64,000 nt of DNA from Peromyscus leucopus (Eukaryota; Chordata; Mammalia; Rodentia; Cricetidae). Every line of letters starts with the position of its first letter. Position 1 is the stretch's first letter. Location of the stretch: positions 63,725,334-63,789,333 of the forward strand of contig NC_051084.1 in NCBI RefSeq assembly GCF_004664715.2, read 5' to 3'. Positions 47,276 through 58,806 of this stretch are shown piece after piece. The notes beneath the pieces are model-generated. The model saw nothing but the letters and a program-made list of their open reading frames with translations, had not been told where the DNA came from and did not search any database. The translations under genes were made by a program, and so were the position numbers.

Positions 47276-48652
47276 ATTTAATTTTTACCTCATTTTTTTC
47301 TGATTAATACCTTCATGAAGAATTTTTAAATAGTATTTCTTGGAGATGCCAATAATCTATGTCAAACAAGAAACTTTATGATTGAGCAAACACCAAACAA
47401 TTTATGACATAGAATACAATTGTAAGCAAGTATTTTAGGAGCTCTCAACTTGATCTCCTCATAATTCAAAACTACCCTGTCAGATAATTGTAGCTAAGCA
47501 CAATCAAATATTTTGAATATAGAATGATAGTTAAGAAAATAAAATGCTGAGTTTGTGCTTTCAGGTCATGCAGGGCAAGAGATCTAGAAAGAGGTAACTT
47601 CTAGGGATAGCACAGTCAACAAGCTTTGGCTGGACAGCCAACTCCAATGCTCATTATCATCACTCTGTATACAATTCTGCATCCTCATGTAAGTCCTTCA
47701 TCACCCTGATGGCAGTATGTCTTCCTACTTCTGAAAAACCACAAATCTTGGATCCCTGTGGCACACCAAGCATAGGATAATTTATTTTAACCTGTATCCT
47801 AAATTCCATTCCCTTGCATTCTGCTTAGACTCAGTTGGAGTTCACAGTTTATTTCTGAGATAAATAAATACTAGATGGAAAAAATACATCATTCTGGAAT
47901 TCACTCAGAAAAAAGTTTTTCTCTATAGTCATAATATATTTCCATAGAAAATTTTAATACATTTTTAGCTCAATTTCACATGGAACTCCTTCTGGTCTCC
48001 AAATGTGACATGGGCCAGAATTTATTTTTTCTAGACTTCTGTAAATTTTATGAATTATAATTTATCTAGGTGTGGATTTTTCCAGCAAACTAATCTACAT
48101 TACACTGTCCACTGATTGACACTCGTGGATAGTGCTCTGTCTGACCTGAGCATGTCTTAAAAGAGTAGCCTATTTACCCATCCATTATTATTGCAACCTG
48201 AGGCAAGCTTGTATAGACAGCATTCACCCAGTTTTGTTGAGCTTTAGAACCAAGATAATCTGAAAAGCAATGGCACTAACAGTCAAGTTTTGAATTTACT
48301 GAACTTTGATGATGCACTAATGATACCACATTCATTTCTCAGCCTTGGGGAGAGCAGAAAACGGACACACTTAAATGTTCAGAACCTTTCCCAGTTTCAC
48401 ATAACAACTGATTGATGAGTGCAAGATAAACACCCAACTAACTACTCCAAATCTTACCCACTGTGCATCTTACTTTCAACTCTCCAAAGGGTGCACTCTA
48501 TTTCTATGACATGAATGCAGTGCTTTGCTCAAGGCCCGGTGCTTCTAATCAAATGTTCATATATGGTAACTGGAACAATTAAAAATGTTTTAAGACAAAT
48601 GTTGCTGAATGTTCTGTAATTTCATAGTACAAGAAATAGGTTTTCTTTCTTT
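47276..48652. other. Unique sequence
   Basis: No gene or transposon recognised. Confidence 0.45.
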
Positions 48653-48661
48653 AAGAAATTG

Positions 48662-48805
48662 AGCCGGGTAGTGGTGGCGCACGCCTTTAATCCCAGCACT
48701 CGGGAGGCAGAGGCAGGCGGATCTCTGGGAGTTCGAGGCCAGCCTGGACTACCAAGTGAGTCCCAGGAAAGGCGCAAAGCTACACAGAGAAACCCTGTCT
48801 CGAAA

Positions 48806-48836
<31 letters not shown>
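48662..48836 (+). mobile_element. B1 SINE, young, with target-site duplication
   Basis: Complete plus-strand B1 'gccgggtagtggtggcgcacgcc' to 'aaggcgcaaagctacacagag' and 'ccctgtctcg' with a long A-tail. 'aagaaattgag' occurs at 48653-48663 and again just after the tail at 48837-48847. Cricetid-type variant. Confidence 0.96.
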
Positions 48837-48838
<2 letters not shown>

Positions 48839-48866
48839 AAATTGAGCTTATTTAAGCTTTTTAAAT

Positions 48867-49050
48867 GATTTATTTATTGTTATATAGGTGTTTTGCAACA
48901 TGTAAGTCTGTGCAATGCATCCAGAGGTCAGAAGAGGGCATCCAATCCCTTGGGATTGTAGCTGGAGTTGGTTGGTAGCCACCTATGGCTTCTGGGATTG
49001 AACCCAGATCCTCTGTAAGAGCAATCGATGGTCTTAATTGCTAAATCTCT
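48867..49050 (-). mobile_element. B3/B2-type SINE carrying a CTCF-like core
   Basis: 'gcatccagaggtcagaagagggcatccaatccc', 'gttggtagccacctatggcttctgggattgaacccag' and 'tcttaattgctaaatctc' are the minus-strand B3/B2 order. TCAGAAGAGGGCA at 48928-48940 (plus strand) fits the core of the CTCF motif (NCANNAGRNGGCR), which rodent B2/B3 elements are known to spread, but diverges just outside it. Confidence 0.8.
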
Positions 49051-49094
49051 TATTTAACCTTTTAAAAATAAGGTGTTAAAAGAAAATCACTTTG

Positions 49095-49275
49095 GCCCCA
49101 AATGAAATGTATTTGTAATCCTAACAATTGGGGTAGGAGGGGAGACGGGAAGGAGCAAGGGCAGGGACATGAGTTTTAAACCAACCTGAGGTATGTAGCA
49201 AATCCAAAGCTGGAAGACTGAGCTGCACAGCAGGGCTCAACTCAATAATAAATGAAACAACAGCAATAAAAAAGG
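49095..49275 (+). mobile_element. B1 SINE, old
   Basis: 'tgtatttgtaatcctaacaattggggtaggagg', 'gagttttaaaccaacctgaggtatgtagc' and 'gcacagcagggctcaactcaataa' with an A-rich end. Diverged B1. Confidence 0.6.
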
Positions 49276-49379
49276 GGACGCGTCTTCCAGCGGCAGAGGC
49301 TCTGTGTTGTAAAATAGTTCAACGGCACAAGCCAAAACTTTAAAGAAGTTATTCATCAATGACCGCAAACATTTTAATT

Positions 49380-49500
49380 TAATTTTTAATATTTTACATG
49401 TGTGTTTTCAAAGTTTGTGTGTATGAGTGATAAGATGGCATGTATGTTTGCGCACCATGTGCTTGTTTGGTGCCTGAGGAGTTATCGATAGTTGTGATGC
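49380..49500 (-). mobile_element. B3/B2-type SINE fragment
   Basis: 'tttacatgtgtg', 'gcatgtatgtttgcgcaccatgtgc' and 'ggtgcctgagga' resemble the minus-strand 3' half of B3. The head is missing. Confidence 0.5.
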
Positions 49501-49511
49501 TAGGCAATCAG

Positions 49512-49595
49512 TGACAGCAAATACTTAGTGTAAGCCAGAATACATATGAATTATCCCACTTAATCCTTGCAATAATCCTCTGCTTAAATGAAGAT
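49512..49595 (-). mobile_element. MIR SINE fragment
   Basis: 'aaatacttagtgtaagccagaa' and 'ttatcccacttaatccttgcaataatcctctg' match the reverse-complement MIR core. Confidence 0.55.
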
Positions 49596-49670
49596 AGCTC
49601 TAGGGATTGAACCAAGGGTCTTGGATGTGCTCAGAAAGAGATGTACCACTGAACTATATTACCAGCATGC
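49596..49670 (-). mobile_element. ID SINE
   Basis: 'gggattgaaccaagggtcttggatgtgctcag' and 'gatgtaccactgaactatattaccagc' are the reverse complement of the tRNA-Ala-derived ID core (B box, then A box). Confidence 0.7.
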
Positions 49671-50469
49671 AATTTCTATTATTATCCCAAATCCCATTCA
49701 TGAGAAATTGAATTTGGTACCTTGTTTGTTTACCAAGCTTGAATGAAGCTGAATTAAATTGGAATCGTAACAAGCCTGTCATCAGAATCTATGCACTTCA
49801 TAATTTACCACAATAGAACCATAAGGAATGCCCTTACTTTTTTACACTGGATAATTCAGTTTTTTTCAAAACTATTGCTTGTTTTGTATTCTCTTTAAAC
49901 CAGACAAAATATTCTTGTGGATTTGTCTCACAAAGTCAGAATCTGAGCCCTTCACTGCATACAATGTGCATAGTTTTCATCTGCCACAAGAGGGCGGTAG
50001 TCATATTTTCAGGGTAGGTTATTTCCAATTAGAAATGCTTGCTCTAAATGTAATAAAGGCCAATGGCTATTGTCAATTCAGAATGGAAAATGAAAAAAAC
50101 CACTTAAATGACAAAAAAATGCTTTTATGTACTACATAATACAAGTAGTGTACTCTAGGAATTTGTTATATATTTAAGAAGCCTTGTGTAACAAATCTGG
50201 ACAGTATATTGATAACTTAGAAGGAGAAAGCACTATGAATTAGGTAATTAACATTGCATATTTATAGAATGTTTTTGAAAGTTAATTCTTTTCATTTTTA
50301 TTTACTAAATTCCCACATTTTACATTGATATTTAATTGCAATCTACCTTACAGCTAACAGAATTGAGAATTGAAGGTCAATGTCTCGTTGATGCAGTGAT
50401 GCTTATTAACATGGGAGATTACTCACTGGTACTACCTTCAAATCTATGCACAAGCATTTTCTTTTGTAT
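49671..50469. other. Unique sequence containing a CTCF-like site
   Basis: No gene or transposon recognised. The 86-aa plus frame at 49879-50139 has no domain. Confidence 0.5.
49984..49998 (+). promoter_or_regulatory. Candidate CTCF binding site
   Basis: CCACAAGAGGGCGGT matches NCANNAGRNGGCRSY at every defined position, the core of the vertebrate CTCF motif. Its neighbours G and TAG fit the extended motif moderately. It lies in unique sequence, not in a SINE. By this orientation it would pair with reverse-oriented sites downstream. Binding is inference. Confidence 0.55.
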
Positions 50470-50613
50470 TTTGTTTTTCTAGAAAGGGATACTCACTGTG
50501 GCCAAGCCTGTCCTTGAATCACTGTGTAACTCAGGCCAGCCTTGAACTAGTGGCAATCCTTCTGCCTTAGCCTTCTGAGTACTGGGACTCAAAGTCTGTC
50601 AATACACTCAACT
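50470..50613 (-). mobile_element. B1 SINE, old
   Basis: 'tcactgtggccaagcctgtccttgaatc', 'tgtgtaactcaggccagccttgaact', 'ccttctgccttagccttctgagtactggga' give minus-strand B1 in order with divergence. Confidence 0.75.
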
Positions 50614-52129
50614 AAAAACATCATTCTCACCTCTTACAGAAAGTTAGCATGAAAATGATAAGACTTGACAATTTCCATCAACTTAAAGTTTTGAGTAATC
50701 GATCTTTTCTCTACTACTTTCCATCACTCTTAATGTGGTTTGGTGAATTTTTTTTTTTTATTGCTGTTTCCAGAGTTAACTGGCTGAATAGATCAAACAT
50801 GTATGTGTGTGTTTTTAATTTCACTAAAAAATAATAACTTGGTTCTGAGCCTCAAATCTTGTTTGCCAAGTTTCTACAAGGAGAGAATTTTTATGGTCAA
50901 ATTATAAAACCCTGAAAATAGGACTTTATAATAGAAACGCTGATGCAACCGTAACTATAGTATTGCAATCGTATCAGTATGAGAAAATTGGTTTAGATAA
51001 TATACCCTGCTGGAATGAATGCCATTCTAAATGATTGCACATCTCCATAAATCTAAGCTAACTCAGTAATTCAAAATTACTAAGATTTAAGTTTAGTACC
51101 AATAAGCAATAAACTTATGGCTACTGCTATAATAACTGCTGGTCGCTCCACCCTTATTTCACAGCAGGTGGTCGGCTCCATGCTGGTAGCAAGCTGAAAG
51201 AAAGCAGGAAACACTTGCAAACTAATTCTGGAAGTTGATGGAAGACTCCAGAGCCATTTCAACTGGTGAAATAGTGTTGTCGCATTTTGTGAGGGTTTTT
51301 TTTTTTCTTTTCAAATTAAATGCTCTGAGACACTTGACCTTTCTGACAAAGGAAGGGCAAACAGAGCTTTGCTTTAATTTCATGTCTCAACTATGGGCCT
51401 CTTGATTCTTAGAATTTTCCTGAGCAGACTGCTGTCAGTTTATAAGTCATCATTAACCAAAACCTGCTATGAATGAAGAATAATTTGTCATTGGAAGAGT
51501 TTCTTTGAGTCCAAAATTAGATAGTTTTTCAGTCCATATATGTTTGACACTCATTTATCAATTATGAAATCACATGTCTTTCCTTCTTAAGTCTTAAAAG
51601 TTGTACCATTCATTCAAATTACATACCCAATGGATCACACTGACATGTCAAGTTGTCAGATGTAAGAGACACTAGTAAACATTTTTTCCCCTTGGCTTGC
51701 AAAGAATTGTCCACATGGCAGCTGAGGGACTTGGTTCTTCTTGCTTTAGATGTCAAATTTTTTCTTGAATCTTAGAAAATACTATTCTGCACTAAACAGT
51801 ATTAGGAAATACTATTTGAAAATTTATTTGCAATTGTTATTGACATTAACAGTTCAGGTGATTTAGTTTGTCCTATTGACATTGAATATCTTAAATCTCA
51901 AAAACCTTTCTATTTTTATTTGTTCTATACTTACCCAGAAGAAAACTTTATATTCAGTACTCACTGAACACATTTCTTTCTCCGTCCCCTACTTTGAATG
52001 TGGTACTCAGAAACAAGAAAGTGACATTAAAGACAATAGATAGGAGATGTTTGTTAAGCTGAAATATGACCTCAATATTCTGCTGACTACCCCTTGCCAT
52101 CAATGTGACCCAACCTAGAACCAGTTGGG
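50614..52129. other. Unique AT-rich DNA
   Basis: No gene or transposon recognised. Confidence 0.5.
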
Positions 52130-52455
52130 AAGAGGGAACCTTAGTCAGGGAATTTTCTGGACCAGATTGGTCTGTGGCCGTGACTGTGAAAGATTGTCCT
52201 GATTAATGATTGATGTTGGAGGGCTCAACCCACTGTAAGGGGTGCCATCTCTAGGGAGGTGGGCCTCAGCTACAAAAGGAAGCCATGGAGCAAACCACGA
52301 AGAAGTATTCTTCATGGTTTCTACTTCAATTCCTGCTCAAGTTTCTGCCATGACTTCCACAATGACGGGTTACCCAGAAATGTAAGCCAAATGAACACTT
52401 TTATACTCTGAGGTACTTCTTGTTACAGTGGTTATGAAAGCAAACTAAAGCTATT
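52130..52455 (+). mobile_element. LTR-like rodent repeat (MaLR type?)
   Basis: 'ggagggctcaacccactgtaaggggtgcc', 'gagcaaaccacgaagaagtattcttcatgg', 'ttcctgctcaagtttctgccatgactt', and 'atgtaagccaaatgaacactttt..cttgttacagtgg' follow a very common rodent interspersed repeat that I tentatively place among MaLR LTRs. Sequence order is clear, family name is not. Confidence 0.55.
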
Positions 52456-53589
52456 ATTAAAACAGTGAAGGATATATGTTAAGACACTAAAGAAACCAAA
52501 ATGTTGGCTATAAAACAAAACCACACTTTGAAATCATAATGGCTTCCCATGAAAGCATAAGTACAATATTAAAATGTTATAAGAACCAGTGTTGAATAGG
52601 ACATTCTCTACAATGATTTTTTTTTTACTTCAACTACAAACTATTACATGTTTTCACAAACTTGAATCTGAAATTCTAAAATTATTCAGAGCCTATATGC
52701 ACAAACAGAAATGTATATTTTATTTGTTACTTGGGCTTTGAGTTCAATGGTTATAATAGTCTTTAAGTTCATGGAAATCTATTGACTGTGGAACTGTATA
52801 TGTATATAAGGTACTTTACAGAAAATTTAAAATTCTGAACTTTCATTCTTTATTCTAATTAGTGTCTTCTGAAGTTTATTCACCCTATGTTAGTAGATAC
52901 AGAGAACACACATCTTGAACATTTTAAATAGGAAATGGTGAACATTGTTATCATGGAGAGTGGAAAACTCCATTCCTTGTGAGCCATTTAGAAGCCCAAC
53001 CACATAATTTATAATATGTCTTTCAGTCAATGCATCATCATCCATAGTTGCATTCACTTACCTCGTGAAATATGAAAAGCAGAGCTCATGTCAGATCACA
53101 TGAAGTATCCTTGGGTTCACAATGACAGCTTCTTGCCCCTTGTTGTCCACAAGTGATGCCAAAGGCCTGCTTGCTTTGCTTGTCTGCTGAATTTGGCATA
53201 TTAATTTAATACTATTAAATTTATGATTCTTTTCAAATGGCCAATGTTCACTCCAAATGATAGAATTAATCTCAGTTCTTATTGGCACTGCAGAGCCTTG
53301 GAGTATAAATGTAGCTTTCATTTTATCTCAGGTTACTATAGCTCTTAAATTTGTGATAAACATCCTTCTACAATTGGCCAGTTATCTGGCAACATCACAT
53401 TCACACTCACCCAACTTCATTGCTTCTCCACACATTTTTAAATGCATGTGGAAAATTTTGGGTCTTGTCAAAGCTGATATTAACATGAACGTTGACATGG
53501 CTTAGAAAATTGTGTCTATTCCCAACCTTAACTTACATATTGCTGGCATGATTAGTAATATTATTTACAGTTCTGATATCACATAGCCG
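52456..53589. other. Unique AT-rich DNA
   Basis: Overlapping opposite frames at 53091-53505 have no domain. No transposon recognised. Confidence 0.5.
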
Positions 53590-53650
53590 ATAATGGTCTT
53601 GAACATACTATATAACCAAAGCTGGCCTTAAACTTCTAATCCTCCTGTCA
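53590..53650 (-). mobile_element. B1 SINE fragment at the broken end of an L1
   Basis: 'gtcttgaacatactatataaccaaagctggccttaaacttctaatcctcctgtc' resembles the central minus-strand B1. It stops where L1 homology starts. Confidence 0.5.
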
Positions 53651-56600
53651 ACGGGGTTTTGGTTTGCATTGTCCTGATGACTAAGGGTATTGAACATTTC
53701 TTTAAGTGTTTCTTAACCATTTGACTTTCCTCTTTTGAGAATTCTCATTTTTATTTGTTTTGTTTATTTTCTTAGCAGTTTCTTGAGTTATTTATATATT
53801 TTGGATATTAGGCTATCAGATAAAACTTGCCATTCTATGGACTGTTGCTTTGTCCAAATGATGGTGTCCTTTGCCACGTAGAAGCTTTTCAGTTCCATGA
53901 GATTCCATTCATTAATTGTTGACCTTAGTGCCTGTGTTAATGACATTCTGTTCAGAAAATCTTTTTCTGAATCAAGGAGTTTCAAGGTTACTCCCCAATT
54001 TCCCTTCTATCAGATTCAGTGTATCTGGTTTGATATTGAGGTTTTGATTCATTTGGAGGTTGAGATTTTTACACTGTGATAAGTAAGCATCTTAGGGATT
54101 CTTCTACATGGAGCTGTCCAGTTTGACCAGCATAATTAATTGAAGATGCTATCATTTTATTCCAATGTGAATTTATGGCTATTTTAAATCAAATATCTGG
54201 TGTCTATGTCTTGGTCTTCAATTAGATTCCATTGATCACAATGTCTGTCTTTATGCCAATACCACCTGTTTTTATTATTATAGCTCTGTATTATAATTTG
54301 AGATTGGGGATGATGATACCTTCAGCAGTTCTTTTATTATTCAGTTTTTTTAGCTATCCTGTTTTTTTAAATGTCTCTATATGAAATTGAAAATTGTCCT
54401 ATCAAGATCTATGGAGAATTGTTTTGGAATTTTGGTGGCTATAGCATTGAACCTATAGATTGCTTTTAGGTGTATGACTATTTTTTCTATATTACATCTA
54501 GTGATCTATGAGTATGTAATATCTTTCCATCTTCTGATATTTTCTTCAGTTTCTTTCTTCTAGGACTTGAAGTTTGTACCATAAATATCTTTCACTTGCT
54601 TGATTAGAGTTATCTGTAGATATTTTTGAACATTTGGGGCTATTTTGGAAGGTGTTGTTTCTCTAATTTCTTTCTTAGTCCATTTATCATTTATATATGA
54701 GGACTACTGATTTTCTGAGTTAATGTAATATCAAATTACTTTGGTGAAAGTGTTTATCAGATGTAGGAGTCCCCTAGTGGAATTTTTAGGCTCACTTATG
54801 TATACTACCGTATCATCCACAAATAGATACTTTGACTTCTTCCTTTCCAGTATGTATCCCCTTGACCTTCAGTTGTCTTATCTTTCTAGTGAAGACTTCA
54901 AACACTATATTGAATAGGTATGGAAAGAGTGGAAAACCTTGACTTATTCCTGATTTTAGTGAAATTTCTTTGAATTTCTCTCCACTTATGTTGATATTGG
55001 CTATGGGCTCTACTAAATTGCCTTTGTAATGTTGTGAGTTGTCCCTTGTACCCCTAATCTCTCCAGAACTTTTATCATGAAGGCATGTGGGAGTGATGTC
55101 AAAGACCTTCCCTGCAGCTAATGAAATGATCAACTGCTTTTTTCTTTTAGTGTGTTTATATGGTGGATTATGTTTTCCAATTTACATATGTTAAACCATC
55201 CCTGCATCTCTGGGTTGAAATTTGTTGGATCATGCTGAATGATCTCTTTGATGTGCTCTTGGATTATGTTTGCAAGCATTTTATTGAGAATTTTTGCATC
55301 TCTGGTTATAGGGGAAATTGGTCAGTAATTCTTCCTTTGTTGAGTCTTTATGTGATTTGGGTATAAGTGTATAAAATGAATTGGGCAATGTTCCTTCTGT
55401 TCCTTTTTTTTTTTTTTAATAAATTGTGGAGTATTGGCATTAACACTTCATTGAAAATTAAGTAGAATTCTGTGCTAAAACATGGTCTATATTGGGGGCC
55501 AGTTGACTTTTAATTACTGTTTATATTCAATTGTATTTATATGTCTGTTTAAATTGCTTATCTGATCTTGATTTAACTTTGGTGAGTAGTATGTAGCAAA
55601 AAAAAAATGATCCATTTCTTTTAGATTTTTTCTATATGGTGGAATACAGATTTTTAAAGTATGTCTTTTTGATTCTCTGGATTTTCTTAGTGTCTGTTGT
55701 TATTTTCCCCTTGTAATCTTCAATTTTGTTGATTTGCATCCTCTATTTGCATCTTTCACTTAATTTTGATAAGAGTTTGTCAATCTTATTTATTTACTCA
55801 AAGAACTAACTCTTTGTTTCATTTATTCTACCAATCTTAAGCTTGATTATTTCTTGTCATCTACTCTTTTTGGATGGCATTTCTTTTTTTTTTTTTTTGT
55901 TAGATCTTTCAGTCAGATGTGCAGTTAAGCTACTTGCAGGAGATCCCTCCAGTTTTTTTTTTTTTTTTTTTTTTTTTTAATGTAGGCACATAATGTGTTT
56001 TGAATGTGTCTCTTAAAATCTTCTTCATTGTGTCACATAAGTTTGGGTATGCTGTGTTTTCTTTTTCTTTCTTTTCTTTTCTTTTTCTTTCTTTCTTTTT
56101 TTTTTTTTTTGAAACAGTGTTTCTCTGTGTAGCTTTGTGCCTTTGCTGGAACTCACTTTGTAGACCAGGCTGGCCTTGAATTTACAGAGATCTGACTGCC
56201 TCTGCCTCCGAACTGCTGGGATTAAAGGCGTACGCTACCACCGCCCAGCTGTGTTTTCTTTTTCATTCAATCCTAGAAATTCTTTAATTTTTTCTTAATT
56301 TCTGTCTTGACCCATTTTCCAGTCAGGAGAGAGTTGTTCAGTTTCTTTGATTTTGTAAGATTTCTGTTATTGTCCATTGTGATTAGATAGGATGCAGGGT
56401 GCTATTTCAATTTTCTTGTATCTTTGGAGACTTGTGGTGTGTCTGAGTATGTTGTCAATTTGAAGAAAGTTCAATGACATACTGAGAAGAAGGTATATTC
56501 TTTTGTCTTTGAGTAAAGTATCCTGTAAATATGTTTGGTCTATTTGGTTTACAACATCTGTTATCTATTTACTTTTGTCTGAATGACCTGTACATTTGCA

Positions 56601-57015
56601 GTATTAAAATCACCCACTATTAGTGTTTTAGGGTCAATATGTGATTTAAGCTGTACTGGTGTTTTCTTTATGAGCTTAGGCGCCTTTGTGTTTGTTGCAT
56701 AGATATTAAGAATTGCAATATCCTCTTGATAGATTTTTCCTTTAGAGAATATATAGTGTTCTTCCCTATTGTTTTTGATTAGTTTTGGTTTGAAGTCTAT
56801 TTTGCCACATGTTAAAATGGCTACCCCAGTTTGCTTCTTAAATCCATTTGCTTGGAATATATTTCTTCAATCCTTTACCCTGAGGTAATATTTATCATTT
56901 CTGGTAAAATGTGCTTCTTGGATGCAGCAGAATGATATGTATCTTGTTTGCACATCCATTCTTCTAGTATGTATTTTTATCAGGGAACTGAGAAAGTTGA
57001 TGTTGAGAGTTATCA
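53651..57015 (-). pseudogene. L1 ORF2 remnant (endonuclease-reverse transcriptase)
   Basis: ORF2 supplies the nicking endonuclease and reverse transcriptase for L1 mobility. Near 56907-56930 (minus) an endonuclease motif reads CCIQEAH. The reverse-transcriptase domain is visible in the 54813-55133 frame, with 'SGISQGFPLFPYLFNIVFE' near the usual RQG-P-SP-LFN motif. Motif C at 54812-54823 reads FVDD instead of the usual FADD and lies in a different frame from the residues just before it, so a frameshift separates them. A B1 interrupts the gene at 56068-56247. About 1,050 of the usual roughly 1,280 codons remain. The C-terminal part is lost. Confidence 0.9.
56068..56247 (-). mobile_element. B1 SINE inserted in the L1, with 17-bp target-site duplication
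   Basis: T/CT-rich tail, then 'gaaacagtgtttctctgtgtag', 'tttgtgcctttgctgg', 'gaccaggctggccttgaat', 'gctgggattaaaggcgtacgc', ending 'accgccca'. The direct repeat 'gctgtgttttctttttc' occurs at 56051-56067 and 56248-56264. Younger than the L1 it interrupts. Confidence 0.96.
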
Positions 57016-58080
57016 ATGATAATTGGTTTTATTCCTATTATTTTGTTGTGTTCTTTTTTTCTGCTTTTTTGGTTTGCTAGTCTGGGATCGTTTACTCCCT
57101 GTGTGTTCTTGTTTGTTGTTAACGTCTTCAGATTGAAGTTGTCCTTTTAGCACCATCTGTACAGCTGGATTTGTTGATGGAGACTGCTTCAACTTGCTGT
57201 TATCATAGAATGTCTTTTCTTCTCCATCTACATGATTTAAAGTTTTGCTAGATGTAATAGTCTGATCTGGTTCCATAGCCTCTTAGAGTCTATATAGCAC
57301 ATCTATCCAGGCCCTTCCGGCATCTGAGAGTCTCTGATTGTTGTTCTAATAGGACTGCCTTTTTATGTTACTTTGTCTTTTTCCCTTGTAACTCTTAATA
57401 TTTTTTTCCTTATTCTGTAATTTTAGTGTTTTGATTACTAGGTGCCAAGGGGAATTTCTTTTCTAGTTCAATCTATTTGGTATTCTGTATGCTTCTGGTA
57501 ATTTGATAGGTATCTCCTTCTTTAGGTTAGGGAAATTTTCTTCTATGATTGTGTTGAAAATATTTTCTGTGCCTTTAACCTGGGTTTCTTCTCTTTCCTC
57601 TATTCCTATTATTCTTAGACTTTGTCATTGCCTAGTGTCCCAGGTTTCCAAATGTTTTGTGTCTGGAGTATTTTAGATTTAATGTTTTCTTTCACTAAAG
57701 TATCCATTTCTTCTATCTTGTCTTCATTGCCTGAGATTCTCTCTTCTGTCTCCTGTATTCTATTGGTAGGCTTGTCTTTGAGGTTTCTGTTTGAGTTCCT
57801 AAAATTTTCCTTTCTAGATTTCACTCAATTTGGGTTTTCATTATTGATTTTATTACCACTTTTTGACGATTGAACTATTTTATTCATTTTCTTCCATTGC
57901 TTCTTTGTGTTTTCATAGATTTCTTTAAGGAATTCATCCCTTGAGGACCTCTAACATATTGATAGAGGCTATTTTAAGATTCCTGTCTTGTGCTTCAGGT
58001 ATTTGCATTTCTCAGAGCCTACTGTAGTAGGTTTGCTTAACTCTAGTAGACACATATTGTCTTGATATTATTAGTTGAGT
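57013..58080 (-). pseudogene. L1 ORF1 remnant (RNA-binding chaperone)
   Basis: ORF1 encodes the coiled-coil, RNA-binding trimer that coats L1 RNA. The frame at 57615-57824 contains 'RIQETEERISGNEDKIEEMD', the conserved coiled-coil/RRM border. The frame at 57013-57276 holds the C-terminal domain with 'DGEEKTFYDNSKLKQ' and 'STNPAVQ', ending in a basic tail. Stops and frameshifts break the N-terminal part and the region between these frames, so the start is approximate. It abuts ORF2, as in intact L1. Confidence 0.85.
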
Positions 58081-58742
58081 TTTTATTCTGGCATCTAGCT
58101 ACCTGATATGGGGTGACTGTAATTCTAGACACTAATATCTGTTTGTTTGTTTTCTCTGATTCCTGGGAGCATGTGGTGGTTGTGTGTTATCTGGTAGGGA
58201 ATGTTCTTGGATCCTGCTGTGTAAGGCCACTAGGGGTTATGGCCAGAATGTGTTTCTAGGTATTGGGAGTTGACACTTAGGAAGGCGGATGGGTTTCTGG
58301 GGTCTGAGGCATCCACAGTAGGGGGAAAGGAGGTCATTCAATGAGGATCTGTTAAGTTCCTGGGGATGGGGGCAGACAGTGAGCACAGGCCATAACCGAT
58401 AATCTGCTACAGAGCTGAGAATGAGACTGGGGTCGTATTTAGAGAAGTGTAAAGTTCTGAAGCAAGGATACCTGTTTCACTGGTCTGCTTCCTTCTCTGG
58501 CAGGCTTAAGTGGCCTGTTCCTGGAGAATACCTGCTAGGTTTGAGGGCTGGGACAGCAGGATGGATGGGGAGAAAAGTTGGAGGAGAAGTCTAAGTTATC
58601 CTGTTGGAGATGGTTTCAGAGCTGAAGAGGAAGCCACAACAAGTCGTCTGCTACAGAGCTGGGAAATTGTATTTGGAGGCAAGCTGAGAGAGATAAAGAT
58701 CTGCAGTTAACAGAGCTGCCTACCTGGCTAGTGTGACCTATA
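58081..58742 (-). promoter_or_regulatory. L1 5'UTR with tandem monomer-like units (internal promoter)
   Basis: G-rich sequence with repeated segments: 'tctgctacagagctg' at 58403 and again at 58647, 244 bp apart, with related flanks (purine-rich, 'gggg' runs). Rodent L1s carry tandem promoter monomers of about 200 bp, so this most likely represents one full and one or more partial units. Decayed relative to each other. Confidence 0.65.
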
Positions 58743-58754
58743 GATTTCCAGGGA

Positions 58755-58806
58755 ATTTCCTGACTCTGTGCTGGGATTACAGGCATGTATCACCAAACTT
58801 AACTTA
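58755..58806 (-). mobile_element. B1 SINE fragment
   Basis: 'tctgtgctgggattacaggcatgtatcaccaaac' is the 5' segment of B1 on the minus strand, directly outside the L1 5' end. Confidence 0.5.

Larger units (their letters stand above)
53651..58742 (-). mobile_element. L1 LINE, nearly full 5' end, 3' end missing
   Basis: A 5.1-kb minus-strand L1 in the order 5'UTR (58742-58081), ORF1 (about 58080-57013), ORF2 (about 57015-53651). A B1 was inserted into ORF2 (56068-56247). The last part of ORF2 and the whole 3'UTR with poly-A are absent: the copy stops at the equivalent of the ORF2 region found near 63085-63120 in the other L1. Retrotransposition truncates at the 5' end, so a missing 3' end points to a later deletion or rearrangement. 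Many frameshifts and stops make it inactive. Confidence 0.92.

Noticed and set aside
57622..57873. 83-aa hydrophobic plus-strand frame, looks like membrane segments
   Set aside because: It is antisense to the L1 ORF1 coiled-coil region. Its hydrophobicity comes from the complement of Lys/Glu-rich codons.
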